64,000 nucleotides of DNA from Candidatus Ferrigenium altingense (GCA_020621985.1 JAHRYS010000002.1:305730-369729); one strand, 5' to 3'; positions 18,830 through 29,467 are shown, counted from the stretch's first letter. Numbers and translations are program-made. The notes: generated by a model not told the origin, from the sequence alone.

Positions 18830-21800
18830 GGGAACCTTTCTCCTCATGTTCGGCGTGCTTGCGTGCATGTCCCGGGAAGATGCGCCGCACTGCCATGAAG
18901 AACACCGGCACCAGGAAGATCGCAAACACGGTCGCGGCAACCATGCCGCCGATGACGCCGGTGCCGATGGCGTGGCGGCTCTCGGCGCCCGCGCCGGTGG
19001 AAATGGCCAGCGGAAACACGCCGGCGACGAAGGCGATGGAAGTCATCAGGATCGGCCGCAGGCGCAGGCGGCAGGCTTCCAGCACGGCATCGAGACGTTC
19101 GCGCCCCTCGTCTTCGAGGCGGCGCGCGAATTCGACGATCAGGATGGCATTCTTGGCGGCCAGCCCGATGATCGCGATCAGCCCGACCTTGAAATACACG
19201 TCGTTGGGCAGCCCGCGCAGTTCCACCGCGACCAGCGCGCCGAACACGCCGAGCGGCACGGCCAGCATCACCGCCAATGGAATGGACCAGCTTTCATACA
19301 GCGCGGCGAGCACCAGGAACACCACCAGCAGCGACACGCCGAACAGCAGCGGCGCCTGCTGGCCGGAGACTTTTTCCTCGGACGAAATGCCCGACCACTC
19401 GAAGCCGATGCCCGGCGGCAGTTTCAGCGCGATGGCTTCCATCGCGGCGAGCGCCTCGCCGCTCGACACGCCCGGCGCGGTCGCCCCGGAGATCTTCATC
19501 GCCGCCAGACCGTTGTAGCGGTCGAGCTTGGTCGCTCCCGCCACCCATCGGGTGCTGACGAACTCCGACAGGCGCACCATGCGCCCGGCGCTGTTGCGCA
19601 CCGCGGTGCGCAACAGGTCTGCTTCGCTGCGGCGTGTCGCTTTCTCGGCCTGCATCTGCACGCGCAGCACCCGCCCCTGGCGCACGAAGTCGTTGATATA
19701 GGACACGCCAAACAGCGATTGCAGGGTATCGTTGAGGTCGGTGGCATTGATTCCCAGCGTCTCCGCCTTGTCGCGGTCGATGTCGAGGAAAAGCTGCGGC
19801 GCGGGTTCCTGGCCCTCGGGGCGCACCGCGGCGAGGCGCTTGTCGCCCATCGCCATGCCCAGCACCTGATTGCGCGCATCGAGCAGCTTTTCGCGCCCGA
19901 CCCCGCCGCGGTCCTGGAGGCGGAAATCGAAGCCGCCGGCCGAGGCGAGCTCCGGTATCGGCGGCGGATTGATCGCGAACAGCATCGCCTGCTTCATGCG
20001 GAAGAACTCCATGTTGGCGCGCTTGATCAGGGCCTGCGACGAATTTTCCTTGCCCGGCCGGTCATCCCAGTCCTTGAGTTTGATGAAGGCGAGCGCCATG
20101 TTCTGGCCGCGGCCGAAGAAGGAAAAGCCCAGCACGCCGACCACCTTGTCCACCTGCGGCTGCTTCAGGAAGAACTGCTCGACCGATTCCAGCACGGCCC
20201 GCGATCTTTCTTGCGTGGCCGCGGGCGGCAACTGGATCGCGGTGACGATGTAGCCCTGGTCTTCTTCAGGCAGGAAGCTGCCCGGCAGTTTCATGTAGGT
20301 CCAGGCGGCGATTACGACGATCACGGCGTAAATCGCGAGCGAGCGCAGCAGCCTGCGCGTGGCGTGATTGACCCCGCCGACGTAGCTCGTCGTCACGCGC
20401 CCGAAGAAACGGTTGAAGCGGCCATGAAAGCCGCGCTCCAGGTTTTCCGGGTCGTGCTTGAGTAGGCTCGCGCACAGCGCCGGCGTGAGCGAGAGCGCGA
20501 GGAAGGCGGAGAACGCCATGGTCACCACCAGCGTGACGGCGAACTGGCGGTAGATCGCGCCGGTCGAGCCGGGGAAAAACGCCATCGGCACGAACACCGC
20601 CATCAGCACCAGGGTGATCGCGATGATGGCGCCGGTGATTTCCTTCATCGCCTGCCGGGTCGCCGCGCGCGGGTCGAGATGGTTGGCGCGCATGTTGCGC
20701 TCGACGTTCTCCACCACCACGATGGCATCGTCCACCACGATGCCGATCGCCAGCACCATCGCAAACAGCGTCAGCACATTGATCGAGAAACCGAAAACAT
20801 ACAGCCCCAGCATCCCGCCCAGCAGCGACACCGGCACGACGATCGCGGGAATCAGCGTGGTGCGCCAGTTGCCGAGGAACATGAACATCACCAGCACCAC
20901 CAGCGCCGCCGCTTCCAGCAGGGTGATGATCACTTCGCGGATGGACAGTTCGATGAAGCGCGTGGTGTCGTAGGGCACCGCCCAGTCCACGCCCTGCGGG
21001 AAGTAGCGCGACAGCTCCTGCATCTTGGCGCGCACGCCTTGCGCGGTCGCCAGCGCGTTCGCTCCCGGCGTGATGCGTATCGCCATGCCGGCGATGGGCT
21101 GGCTGTTGAGGCGCGCGGTGCGGCTGTAGTCCTGCGCGCCCAGTTCGATGCGGGCGATATCCTTGAGTCTCACCGATGATCCGTCCGGGTTGGCGCGCAC
21201 CACGATGTCGCCGAATTCTTCCGGCGTAACGAGGCGCCCGCGGCTGCCGAGGACGGCGTTGATCTCCTGTCCCGGCGCGGCCGGCAACTGCCCGACTTCG
21301 CCCAGCGGCAGCAGCGCGTTCTGCGCGCGCACCGCGCGGCCGACATCGGCGGGCGAGAGCGCGTAGGCCTCCAGCCGGTCCGGTTTGAGCCAGATGCGCA
21401 TCGAATATTCGGTGCCGAACAGCAGCACCTCGCCCACACCGGACACGCGCAACAGCGGGTCCAGCACGCTGGCGGTGGCGTAGCTGCCGAGGTCGACGGC
21501 GTCCAGATGCCCATCCGGCGAAGTCAGTGCGACCACCATGATGAAGTTGCGCCCGGCGCGGGTCACTGTCACGCCTAGCCGCCGCACGTCGTCCGGCAGC
21601 CGCGCTTCCACGCGTTTGATGCGGTTCTGCGCCTCGACCGAGGCGAACTGGATATCGGTGCCGGGGCGGAAGGTCAGCGACACCTGCCCGGAACCCACCT
21701 GCGAACTGGAATCCATGTAGAGCAGGTTGTCGATGCCGTTCATCTCCTGCTCGATCAGCTGCACCGCGCTCTGTTCGACCACCTGCGCCGATGCGCCGGG

Positions 21801-21950
21801 ATAGGTGACGGAAATGTCCAGCGCGGGCGGCGCTACCGACGGATATTGCGATACCGGCAACGCGCGCAGCGCCAGTGCCCCGGCGAACGTGATCAGGATC
21901 GCGATGACCCAGGCGAAGATCGGGCGGTCAATGAAGAAATTGGCGAACAT
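18816..21950 (-). CDS. RND (HAE1/AcrB-MexB family) multidrug efflux inner-membrane transporter
   Basis: 1044 aa; MFANFFIDRPIFAWVIAI, GIVVDDAIVVVENVER, GLAAKNAILIVEFA. Confidence 0.97.
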   Translation of the reverse strand: MFANFFIDRPIFAWVIAILITFAGALALRALPVSQYPSVAPPALDISVTYPGASAQVVEQSAVQLIEQEMNGIDNLLYMDSSSQVGSGQVSLTFRPGTDIQFASVEAQNRIKRVEARLPDDVRRLGVTVTRAGRNFIMVVALTSPDGHLDAVDLGSYATASVLDPLLRVSGVGEVLLFGTEYSMRIWLKPDRLEAYALSPADVGRAVRAQNALLPLGEVGQLPAAPGQEINAVLGSRGRLVTPEEFGDIVVRANPDGSSVRLKDIARIELGAQDYSRTARLNSQPIAGMAIRITPGANALATAQGVRAKMQELSRYFPQGVDWAVPYDTTRFIELSIREVIITLLEAAALVVLVMFMFLGNWRTTLIPAIVVPVSLLGGMLGLYVFGFSINVLTLFAMVLAIGIVVDDAIVVVENVERNMRANHLDPRAATRQAMKEITGAIIAITLVLMAVFVPMAFFPGSTGAIYRQFAVTLVVTMAFSAFLALSLTPALCASLLKHDPENLERGFHGRFNRFFGRVTTSYVGGVNHATRRLLRSLAIYAVIVVIAAWTYMKLPGSFLPEEDQGYIVTAIQLPPAATQERSRAVLESVEQFFLKQPQVDKVVGVLGFSFFGRGQNMALAFIKLKDWDDRPGKENSSQALIKRANMEFFRMKQAMLFAINPPPIPELASAGGFDFRLQDRGGVGREKLLDARNQVLGMAMGDKRLAAVRPEGQEPAPQLFLDIDRDKAETLGINATDLNDTLQSLFGVSYINDFVRQGRVLRVQMQAEKATRRSEADLLRTAVRNSAGRMVRLSEFVSTRWVAGATKLDRYNGLAAMKISGATAPGVSSGEALAAMEAIALKLPPGIGFEWSGISSEEKVSGQQAPLLFGVSLLVVFLVLAALYESWSIPLAVMLAVPLGVFGALVAVELRGLPNDVYFKVGLIAIIGLAAKNAILIVEFARRLEDEGRERLDAVLEACRLRLRPILMTSIAFVAGVFPLAISTGAGAESRHAIGTGVIGGMVAATVFAIFLVPVFFMAVRRIFPGHARKHAEHEEKGSHENT

Positions 21951-21959
21951 GAGTGACCC

Positions 21960-23102
21960 TTATGGCTTCGCCGCAGGCGGAGTTGTCTTGATTTCTGTCC
22001 GCGGCACGCCGTTAACCGGCACCGCTTTCACCGGTGTGCCCGGCCGCGCCTTCTGCAGGCCGTTCACGATGACCTGCTCGCCGCCCTTCAAGCCTTCGGC
22101 GATGATGAAATCGCTGCCTGCCATGCCGCCGGTTTTTACCGGCAGCGGCGCGGCCTTGCCGTCGGGGGTTACGACCATCACGAACTGCCCCTGCGGATTG
22201 GCCTGCACGGCGCGCTGCGGCACGCGGATGGCGTTGTCCGCCAGCGCTTGCGGGAAGCGCAGGCGCACGAACATGCCGGGCAGCAATTCGCGTTGCGGGT
22301 TGGGAAATTCGGCGCGCAGGCTGACCGCGCCGGTGGCCGGGTCGACCGCCATGTCCGTGAAGAATATTTTGCCTGCTTGCGGATAGACGCTGCCGTCTTC
22401 CATCAGCATTTCCACGCTGGCGGATTCGGCGCGCTTGAGTTTGCCCGACTTGACGGCTCGTCTCAGGCGCAACACGTCCGCGCCGGGCTGGGTGAAGTTG
22501 ACGTGGATCGGGTCGAGCTGCTCGATGGTCGCGAGCAGCGTGGCCTCGCCCTTGCCGACCAGCGCGCCTTCGGTCACCAGCGCGCGGCCGATGCGCCCGG
22601 AAATCGCGGCGGGGACGCTGGCATTTTCCAGGTCTTCCTCGGCGCGGATCAGCGCGGCTTCGGCCTGCTTGGCCTTGGCGGCGGCCAGGTCATATTCCTG
22701 CTGGCTGACCGCCTTGATTTCGAGCAGCGGCTTGTAGCGCTCGACCGTCTGGCGCGCGATCATCTGGTCGGCCCTGGCGGCCTCGGCGGCCGCACGATAG
22801 GTGCGCGCATCGATCTGGAACAGCGGCCCGCCCGCCTTGACATCGCTGCCTTCCTGAAACAGCCGCTTTTCAATCACTCCCTCGACGCGCGCGCGTACCT
22901 GCGCGGTGCGGTAAGCCTGCAGGCGTCCCGGCAGATCCTGCGTGAGCGTCGCGCTGCCTGCGGTTACGGTGATCACGTCCACCTCGGGCGGCGGCATTCC
23001 CGCACCGGGGCCTGCGGCGGGTTTGTCATTTGTTTTGCCGCAACCGGCCAGCAGAACGGCCAGAAGGAGCGTATGAATTATCGGCTTGGTTAAAGTTGTC
23101 AT
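21960..23102 (-). CDS. RND efflux periplasmic adaptor (MexA/AcrA family)
   Basis: Lipoprotein signal LLAVLLAGCG; VRARVEGVIEKRLFQEGSDVKAG; TLLATIEQLDPIHVNFTQ. Confidence 0.95.
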   Translation of the reverse strand: MTTLTKPIIHTLLLAVLLAGCGKTNDKPAAGPGAGMPPPEVDVITVTAGSATLTQDLPGRLQAYRTAQVRARVEGVIEKRLFQEGSDVKAGGPLFQIDARTYRAAAEAARADQMIARQTVERYKPLLEIKAVSQQEYDLAAAKAKQAEAALIRAEEDLENASVPAAISGRIGRALVTEGALVGKGEATLLATIEQLDPIHVNFTQPGADVLRLRRAVKSGKLKRAESASVEMLMEDGSVYPQAGKIFFTDMAVDPATGAVSLRAEFPNPQRELLPGMFVRLRFPQALADNAIRVPQRAVQANPQGQFVMVVTPDGKAAPLPVKTGGMAGSDFIIAEGLKGGEQVIVNGLQKARPGTPVKAVPVNGVPRTEIKTTPPAAKP

Positions 23103-23240
23103 GTTGAGGGCCTCTATAGATTTTTGCTGGCGCAGTTCACGGATTGCACCTGCGCCCATTACGCTACAAATTGTCTGGTGATTTTTGCCGCGCCCCGGAA
23201 TTGTGAAAAAAGCAAAACCACAGACTACAAGACAAGAATA

Positions 23241-23256
23241 TCAAACGCTTGTTTGA
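23241..23256. promoter_or_regulatory. Candidate TetR-family operator TCAAAC-GCTT-GTTTGA
   Basis: Perfect inverted repeat upstream of the RND adaptor gene whose operon ends in a tetR gene. Confidence 0.5.
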
Positions 23257-23292
23257 ATGTAAAGCAAAGGACTGCTGAAAGGGGCTCTTGCG

Positions 23293-24156
23293 TCATTCGG
23301 GGTTCTTAAGTTGCAGCGCCAGTTGATACAGTTCGTTGCGGCCGGCCCCGCTGATTTGGGTGGCAAGCTGCACTGCCTGTTTGAGCGGCAACTCCCCGAG
23401 CAGCGTTTCGAGGACGCGCCTTGCTTCGGCGGGCAAGCCCGGTTGCGGTACTGCGCCGGAAACCAGCACGACGAATTCGCCGCGCTGCTGGTTGCTGTCG
23501 GACAGCAACCATGCCTCGGCATCGCGCAAAGGGCAGGAATGGATCGTCTCGAACAGCTTGGTGATCTCGCGTGCCAGCACGATTTGCCGCTCCCCGCCCA
23601 ATACCGCGCATAAATCGGCGACGCATTCGACGATGCGGTGCGGGGCCTCGTAAAATATCAGCGTGCAGGCCTGGTCGCGCAGGGACTCGAGTGCGGTACA
23701 ACGCGCGGCGGATTTGTTGGGCAAGAAGCCGTGGAACAGGAAATGCGGCTCCGCCAAGCCCGCCGCCGACAAGGCCGCTATCGCCGCGTTCGCGCCGGGG
23801 ACCGGGATGACGCGCAGCCCGGCCGCGCGCACCGCCTGCACCAGCAATGCCCCCGGGTCGCTGACGGCGGGGGTGCCCGCATCGCTGACGAAGGCCACGC
23901 TCTGTCCGGCCTGGAGCAGCGCGACGATCTTTTCCGCCGCTGTGCGTTCGTTATGCTGGTGTACCGCCATCAGCCGGTTTGCGCCGATGCCATGCTGTGT
24001 CAGCAAATGCGCGGTGTTGCGCGTGTCCTCCGCCGCGACCACGTCCGCCGCCGCCAGCACATCCAGCGCGCGCAGGGTAATGTCACGCAGATTACCAATC
24101 GGCGTGGCAACTACATATAATGCGGGTTCCAATTTTTGCGGGTGTTCGTTATGCAA
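23293..24156 (-). CDS. rsmI: 16S rRNA (cytidine(1402)-2'-O)-methyltransferase
   Basis: LYVVATPIGNLRDITLRAL, AAEDTR, FVSDAGTPAVSDPG; true start may lie downstream. Confidence 0.95.
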   Translation of the reverse strand: MHNEHPQKLEPALYVVATPIGNLRDITLRALDVLAAADVVAAEDTRNTAHLLTQHGIGANRLMAVHQHNERTAAEKIVALLQAGQSVAFVSDAGTPAVSDPGALLVQAVRAAGLRVIPVPGANAAIAALSAAGLAEPHFLFHGFLPNKSAARCTALESLRDQACTLIFYEAPHRIVECVADLCAVLGGERQIVLAREITKLFETIHSCPLRDAEAWLLSDSNQQRGEFVVLVSGAVPQPGLPAEARRVLETLLGELPLKQAVQLATQISGAGRNELYQLALQLKNPE

Positions 24157-25278
24157 CGTGGGTTCCTCTGGCTGTCGGCTCTGCTCGCACTATACGTGAG
24201 CGGTTTTGCTTGCGCCATCGATGGGTTGCGGCCCGGCGAACCGCTGGCGCGCGGCGACGACATGCCGGTGCCGCATATCGCGCTGCTGTTGCCGTTGAAG
24301 TCGGAGGTTTTCGGCACCGCCGCCGAAGCGGTACGGCAGGGTTTTCAGGCGGCGGCCGAACTGGAAATGCGCTTGCCGGGCGGATTGCCGGTGCGCGTGT
24401 ATAGCTGCTTCGATGAGAGCAAGGACATCGCCGCGCTGTATCGCCAGGCCATCGCCGGCGGTGCGCGCGCCGTGGTGGGGCCGCTGACGCGCAACGGCGC
24501 AAGTGCACTGGCGGCGGAGCAGCAGGGCATTACCGTGCCGACCTTGGCCTTGAACGTAGTGGAAGGCCCGCCTGCCGGGCAGCTGTATTTCTTCGGCATG
24601 GCGGTGGAAGCGGAGGCACGGCAAGCCGCGCAGCTGGCCAAGCGGCAGGGTTTGCATCAGGCCATCGTCATTGCCACCCGCGCGCAACTGGCCCAGCGCT
24701 TGCAATTCGCCTTTGAGGAAGAATGGCAGCGCTCGGGCGGCGCGATACTGGAAGAGATTGAATTCGACAACGACCCGGCAGTCTTTGCGGATATCGCCGA
24801 CAGGCCGGATACGGCGGTGTTCCTCGCCACAGACGCCGAAAAGGCGCATTTGATCCGCCCTTATCTGCCGAACAAGCTGCCGATTTATGCCACCTCGCAA
24901 ATTTTTACCGGCAACGGCAACACCCTGACCAATTACGATCTGAACGGCATCCGCTTTGTGGATATGCCGTGGTTGCTGCAAGCCGACCATCCGGCGGTGA
25001 TGATTTATCCGCGCTCCATCCCGCCGCTTTCCGCCGACCATGAGCGGCTGTACGCGCTGGGCATAGACGCATTCCGCCTGATCCAGTTGCTGCTGGACAA
25101 CAAAGTTGACGATGCATTGTCACTGGACGGGGTGAGCGGACGCATAGAATTGGAGGGTCGCATTTTCCAGCGCATGGCGGTTCCGGCGCTGTTTACGCAG
25201 GGACAGGCGCAGCTGCGCAACGCGCAGGCCGCTCCCGCGCCACAGGTGTTTCCCGATCGGCCCGCCGGGAAGCCATGA
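24151..25278 (+). CDS. LppC/LpoA-like penicillin-binding-protein activator
   Basis: Periplasmic-binding-like ORF downstream of divergent rsmI; syntenic with yraM/lpoA. Confidence 0.8.
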   Translation: MQRGFLWLSALLALYVSGFACAIDGLRPGEPLARGDDMPVPHIALLLPLKSEVFGTAAEAVRQGFQAAAELEMRLPGGLPVRVYSCFDESKDIAALYRQAIAGGARAVVGPLTRNGASALAAEQQGITVPTLALNVVEGPPAGQLYFFGMAVEAEARQAAQLAKRQGLHQAIVIATRAQLAQRLQFAFEEEWQRSGGAILEEIEFDNDPAVFADIADRPDTAVFLATDAEKAHLIRPYLPNKLPIYATSQIFTGNGNTLTNYDLNGIRFVDMPWLLQADHPAVMIYPRSIPPLSADHERLYALGIDAFRLIQLLLDNKVDDALSLDGVSGRIELEGRIFQRMAVPALFTQGQAQLRNAQAAPAPQVFPDRPAGKP

Positions 25279-25607
25279 ACAACGGCGCGCAGGCCGAACA
25301 ACACGCGGCGCGATACTTGCAACAGCAGGGTTTGAAGCCGGTCGCGCAAAACTATCGCAGCCGCTTTGGCGAGATCGATTTGATCATGCAGGACGGCGCG
25401 ACCCTGGTGTTCGTCGAGGTGCGCCTGCGGCGTAGCGCCAATTTCGGCGGCGCGGCGGCCAGCATCGACGCGCGCAAGCAGCGGCGCATCATCCGCACCG
25501 CGCAACAATATCTCGCCGGCCTCGCGCATATCCCGCCGTGCCGCTTCGATGCGGTGCTGATGGATGATAGCGGCGTGCAGTGGCTCAGGAATGCGTTCGA
25601 GGCCTGA
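25275..25607 (+). CDS. UPF0102 / YraN family protein
   Basis: GAQAEQHAARYLQQQGLKPVAQNYRSRFGEIDLIMQDG..LVFVEV. Confidence 0.95.
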   Translation: MNNGAQAEQHAARYLQQQGLKPVAQNYRSRFGEIDLIMQDGATLVFVEVRLRRSANFGGAAASIDARKQRRIIRTAQQYLAGLAHIPPCRFDAVLMDDSGVQWLRNAFEA

Positions 25608-25631
25608 TTCGGTTAATATTCGCGCTCATAG

Positions 25632-26243
<612 letters not shown>

Positions 26244-26245
26244 CG

Positions 26246-26812
26246 ATGCGTATTGTTTCCCTGTTGTTGCTTGTGCTCGCATCCGGCTCGCTGCAAGGCT
26301 GTTTCCCTGTGGTTGCCGCCGGCGTGGGAGCCGGCGTGATGATGGCGCAGGATCGCCGCACCAGCGGCGCTTACATCGATGATGAGGCGATTGAAAACAA
26401 GGCCTCGGGCATCATCGACAGACAATACAAGAACACCGTTCATGTGAATGTCACCAGCTTTAACCGCAACGTGCTGATCAGCGGCGAGGTGCCCAGCGAG
26501 ACAGCGAAAACAGAAATCGGCAAACTTGTTGCCGGCGTCGAGAACGTGCGCAACGTGAGCAATGAGCTGGTCGTTTCCGGCCCCAGTTCGCTGACCTCGC
26601 GCAGCAGCGACAGCCTGACTACCTCAAACGTAAAGCTGCGCTTCATGGAAGACAAGCGCTTCAACGCCAGTCACGTCAAAGTGGTCACGGAAAACGGCAA
26701 GGTATTTTTGATGGGCATCGTCAAACGCGCCGAAGCCGATGCCGCCACCGAAGTCGCCAGCACCACCGGCGGCGTGCAGCATGTGGTCAAGCTGTTCGAA
26801 TACCTCGACTAG
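26246..26812 (+). CDS. BON-domain lipoprotein (YraP/DolP-like)
   Basis: Lipobox GSLQGC; two BON-like repeats (VNVTSFNRNVLISGEV, VKVVTENGKVFLMGIV). Confidence 0.92.
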   Translation: MRIVSLLLLVLASGSLQGCFPVVAAGVGAGVMMAQDRRTSGAYIDDEAIENKASGIIDRQYKNTVHVNVTSFNRNVLISGEVPSETAKTEIGKLVAGVENVRNVSNELVVSGPSSLTSRSSDSLTTSNVKLRFMEDKRFNASHVKVVTENGKVFLMGIVKRAEADAATEVASTTGGVQHVVKLFEYLD

Positions 26813-27298
26813 ATGTATCCCGCCCCCGCCTTCGAACACAAGCTGTGCCAATCCGGGCATTTTGCCGAGAGGGCCGCTTTGCTGCCGCGCCCGCTGGTCT
26901 TCACCAACGGCTGCTTCGACGTGTTGCACCGCGGCCATGTGGCCTACCTCGCGCAAGCGCGTGCGCTGGGCGCGGCGCTGGTGGTCGGCGTGAACAGCGA
27001 TGCCTCGGTGAAACGCCTGGACAAGGACGGCGACCGGCCGATCAATCCGCTGCCCGACCGCATGGCGGTGCTTGCCGCGCTGGAGTCGGTCAGCCTGGTG
27101 GTAGAGTTCGACGAAGACACGCCGCTGAACCTGATCCTCGCCTGCCGCCCCGACGTGCTGGCGAAGGGCGGCGACTGGCGGATCGAAGACATCGTCGGCG
27201 CGCGCGAAGTGCAAGGCTGGGGCGGCAAGGTGCACAGCATCCCGTTCCTGCACGAACGTTCCACCACCGCGCTGCTGAAGAAAATCCGCTCGCTATGA
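26813..27298 (+). CDS. D-glycero-beta-D-manno-heptose 1-phosphate adenylyltransferase (stand-alone RfaE2/HldE C-terminal domain)
   Basis: [34 protein letters not shown]; no kinase domain. Confidence 0.93.
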   Translation: MYPAPAFEHKLCQSGHFAERAALLPRPLVFTNGCFDVLHRGHVAYLAQARALGAALVVGVNSDASVKRLDKDGDRPINPLPDRMAVLAALESVSLVVEFDEDTPLNLILACRPDVLAKGGDWRIEDIVGAREVQGWGGKVHSIPFLHERSTTALLKKIRSL

Positions 27299-27311
27299 GC
27301 ATAAAAACATT

Positions 27312-27440
27312 GCACCACGAAGGACACTGAGTTCACGAAGACTTTCATTGAGTTGCAATAGGGTGCTTACCGACAATGTAGCTGTCGCTTTCGGCACAAT
27401 ACTTTGTTTTCTTCGCGGTCTTCGTGCGCTTCGTGGTTCA
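27312..27440. repeat. Palindromic dispersed repeat, family B copy 1 (CACCACGAAGGACAC ... CTTCGTGCGCTTCGTGGTTC)
   Basis: Terminal inverted repeats; related copy at 55358-55474. Confidence 0.8.
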
Positions 27441-27475
27441 AATATCGCACTTAACAGCATGACAGGAGCTTAAAA

Positions 27476-28207
27476 ATGGCTGATACCCACTTTGGTTTTG
27501 AAACCGTCGCCGAGGAAGAAAAGGCCAAGCGCGTCGCGGGCGTGTTCACCTCGGTTGCCAGCAAATACGACGTGATGAACGACCTGATGTCGGTCGGGCT
27601 GCACCGTATCTGGAAACGCTTCGCGGTCGGCGTCAGCGGCGTGCGCGAGGGCCAGCGCGTGCTGGACGTCGCGGGCGGCTCGGCGGATCTGTCGCGGCTG
27701 TTTCTCAAAAAGGTCGGCCGCAGCGGACAGGTGGTGCTCACCGACATCAACAACGCCATGCTGCGGGTCGGCCGCGACCGCCTGCTCGACGAAGGCACCG
27801 CCACGCCGACCGCGCAATGCGACGCCGAACACCTGCCGTTCCCCGATAACTACTTCGACTGCGTCAGCATCGCCTTCGGCCTGCGCAACGTCACGCACAA
27901 GGATGCCGCACTGCGCGAGATGTACCGCGTGCTCCGGCCGGGCGGACGCGTCATCGTGCTGGAGTTTTCCAGGATCGCCAAACCGCTGGAGCCGTTCTAC
28001 GACGCCTACTCGTTCAAGCTGCTGCCCAAGATCGGCGAACTCGTCGCCAACGACGCCGACAGCTACCGCTACCTCGCCGAATCCATCCGCATGCATCCGG
28101 GGCAGGAAGAGCTGAAGAAAATGATGGAAGAAGCCGGGCTGGAAAAGGTCGATTACTTCAACCTGACCGGCGGCGTGGTCGCGGTGCACCGGGGATATAA
28201 GCTGTAA
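27476..28207 (+). CDS. ubiE: Ubiquinone/menaquinone biosynthesis C-methyltransferase
   Basis: [60 protein letters not shown]-like region. Confidence 0.97.
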   Translation: MADTHFGFETVAEEEKAKRVAGVFTSVASKYDVMNDLMSVGLHRIWKRFAVGVSGVREGQRVLDVAGGSADLSRLFLKKVGRSGQVVLTDINNAMLRVGRDRLLDEGTATPTAQCDAEHLPFPDNYFDCVSIAFGLRNVTHKDAALREMYRVLRPGGRVIVLEFSRIAKPLEPFYDAYSFKLLPKIGELVANDADSYRYLAESIRMHPGQEELKKMMEEAGLEKVDYFNLTGGVVAVHRGYKL

Positions 28208-28276
28208 CGCCTACAGAATATACGGTGTTTTTGCTGTCTACTTTACTTTAGCGCTTATTCTACAATTCACTATCCT

Positions 28277-28681
28277 ATGAGTAACGAACAGCAAGTTCGG
28301 GAGTGGAAGTCCAAGGCCAATGCCGAGTACCAAAAGGTTATTGCCTCGATAATTTCACTGTCTACCGCAACACTCGTATTGCCTACATTATTCCTAAAGG
28401 ATTTTATTGGCCTTAGTGCTGGTGCTAGCCTACGCAGTTCTTTGTCATGCTCAGTAATTGTTGCCTGGGTATTGCTTCTAATCGCTATTGCTTGCTGTTT
28501 GATGTATTACTACGTCTCAGCAAAGTGGCTAAAGCAAGCTTACGGTGGACAAGTCAAATGGTCGGAGCAAGCGATAGAAAAGTGCCTTGACATTACCTTT
28601 TGGGCTGCTGGGGTAACATTCGTTCTTGGCTTGCTGCTATTACTCATTTTCATAGTTACCTATGTACCTAAGCCCACGTAG
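28277..28681 (+). CDS. Hypothetical membrane protein (134 aa)
   Basis: Three hydrophobic segments; AT-richer than its surroundings. Confidence 0.65.
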   Translation: MSNEQQVREWKSKANAEYQKVIASIISLSTATLVLPTLFLKDFIGLSAGASLRSSLSCSVIVAWVLLLIAIACCLMYYYVSAKWLKQAYGGQVKWSEQAIEKCLDITFWAAGVTFVLGLLLLLIFIVTYVPKPT

Positions 28682-28752
28682 GGCGCAATAACCAACGGGC
28701 ATTGCGCCTTATGTAAACATCCGGCGGAATACGCTGCGCTATTCCGCCCTAC
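28678..28752. repeat. Palindromic dispersed repeat, family D copy 1 (GTAGGGCGCAATAACC ... CGCCCTAC, two hairpins)
   Basis: GGCGCAAT..ATTGCGCC and GGCGGAATA..TATTCCGCC hairpins with outer inverted ends. Confidence 0.75.
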
Positions 28753-28824
28753 ATACCCCGCCCTTGCATCTCTCCCCGACTTCGGCGATGATGCGCATCA
28801 CATTTGTAATGCACGAGGTGACCC

Positions 28825-29097
28825 ATGAAAACCGCAACCATGCCTGCGCTGCGTGTGCAACCCGAACTCAGGCAAGCCGCCGAGGAGATGCTGCGCCCGG
28901 GCGAGACGCTTTCCGCGTTCGTCGAGGATTCGCTGCGCCGCAATGTGGAGTTGCGCCGGGCGCAACAGGAATTTATCGCGCGCGGATTGGCTTCGCGCGA
29001 TGCCGCAAAAAAATCGGGTGTATATTTTTCGGCGGGAGAGGTGTTGCAGGAGCTGGATGAGATACTCGCCGGCACCAGAAAGAAAGCGCGTAAGTGA
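28825..29097 (+). CDS. Antitoxin-like protein of a RelE/ParE TA pair
   Basis: RHH-like N-terminus (PALRVQPELRQAAEEMLRPGETLSAFVEDSLRRNVELR); overlaps the toxin gene. Confidence 0.8.
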   Translation: MKTATMPALRVQPELRQAAEEMLRPGETLSAFVEDSLRRNVELRRAQQEFIARGLASRDAAKKSGVYFSAGEVLQELDEILAGTRKKARK

Positions 29098-29393
29098 ACT
29101 ACAGGGTTCGCTACACCCTGGAAGCCAAAGAGGATTTGAAACGGCTCTTCACCTTTCTGGCCGAGCAAGACCCGCAAGCCGCGAGGCACGCGCGCAAGAC
29201 CATCGCCGCGAGCATCCAGTTGTTGCAACAGTTTCCGTTCACCTGCCGCAAGGCCGTTCCCGAAAATGCGTTCCTGCGCGAGCTGGTGATTTCGTTTGGC
29301 AGCGCCGGTTATGTCGCGCTGTTCGAGATCGAGGACAAGGAAACCGTGACCATCGTTGCCGTGCGGCATCAGCGGGAAGACGATTATCATTAG
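29094..29393 (+). CDS. RelE/ParE-family toxin
   Basis: YTLEAKEDLKRLFTFLAEQDPQAARHARKTI..LLQQFPFTCRK; GTG start in a 4-bp overlap. Confidence 0.88.
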   Translation: MNYRVRYTLEAKEDLKRLFTFLAEQDPQAARHARKTIAASIQLLQQFPFTCRKAVPENAFLRELVISFGSAGYVALFEIEDKETVTIVAVRHQREDDYH

Positions 29394-29398
29394 CCAGC

Positions 29399-29467
29399 GT
29401 AGCCCGGATGAAATGCAATGTAATCCGGGAAATGCTCCCGGATTCCGCTACGCTGCATCCGGGCTAC
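29399..29467. repeat. Palindromic dispersed repeat, family D-like copy 2 (GTAGCCCGGATG ... CATCCGGGCTAC)
   Basis: Outer inverted repeat plus inner AATCCGGG..CCCGGATT hairpin. Confidence 0.8.

Noticed and set aside
18828-20465. 545-aa plus-strand ORF opposite the RND pump gene
   Set aside because: Shadow ORF in high-GC DNA: His/Arg/Gln-rich low-information translation, fully antisense to a strongly supported CDS.
24136-24156. Overlapping divergent starts of rsmI and the lpoA-like gene
   Set aside because: Most likely a start-codon annotation problem rather than a real overlapping divergent promoter; lpoA likely starts at 24151 and rsmI may start further in.
27312-27440. Repeat B1 considered as a structured ncRNA or riboswitch upstream of ubiE
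   Set aside because: A related copy occurs between unrelated genes at 55358-55474, so a dispersed repeat is the simpler explanation.
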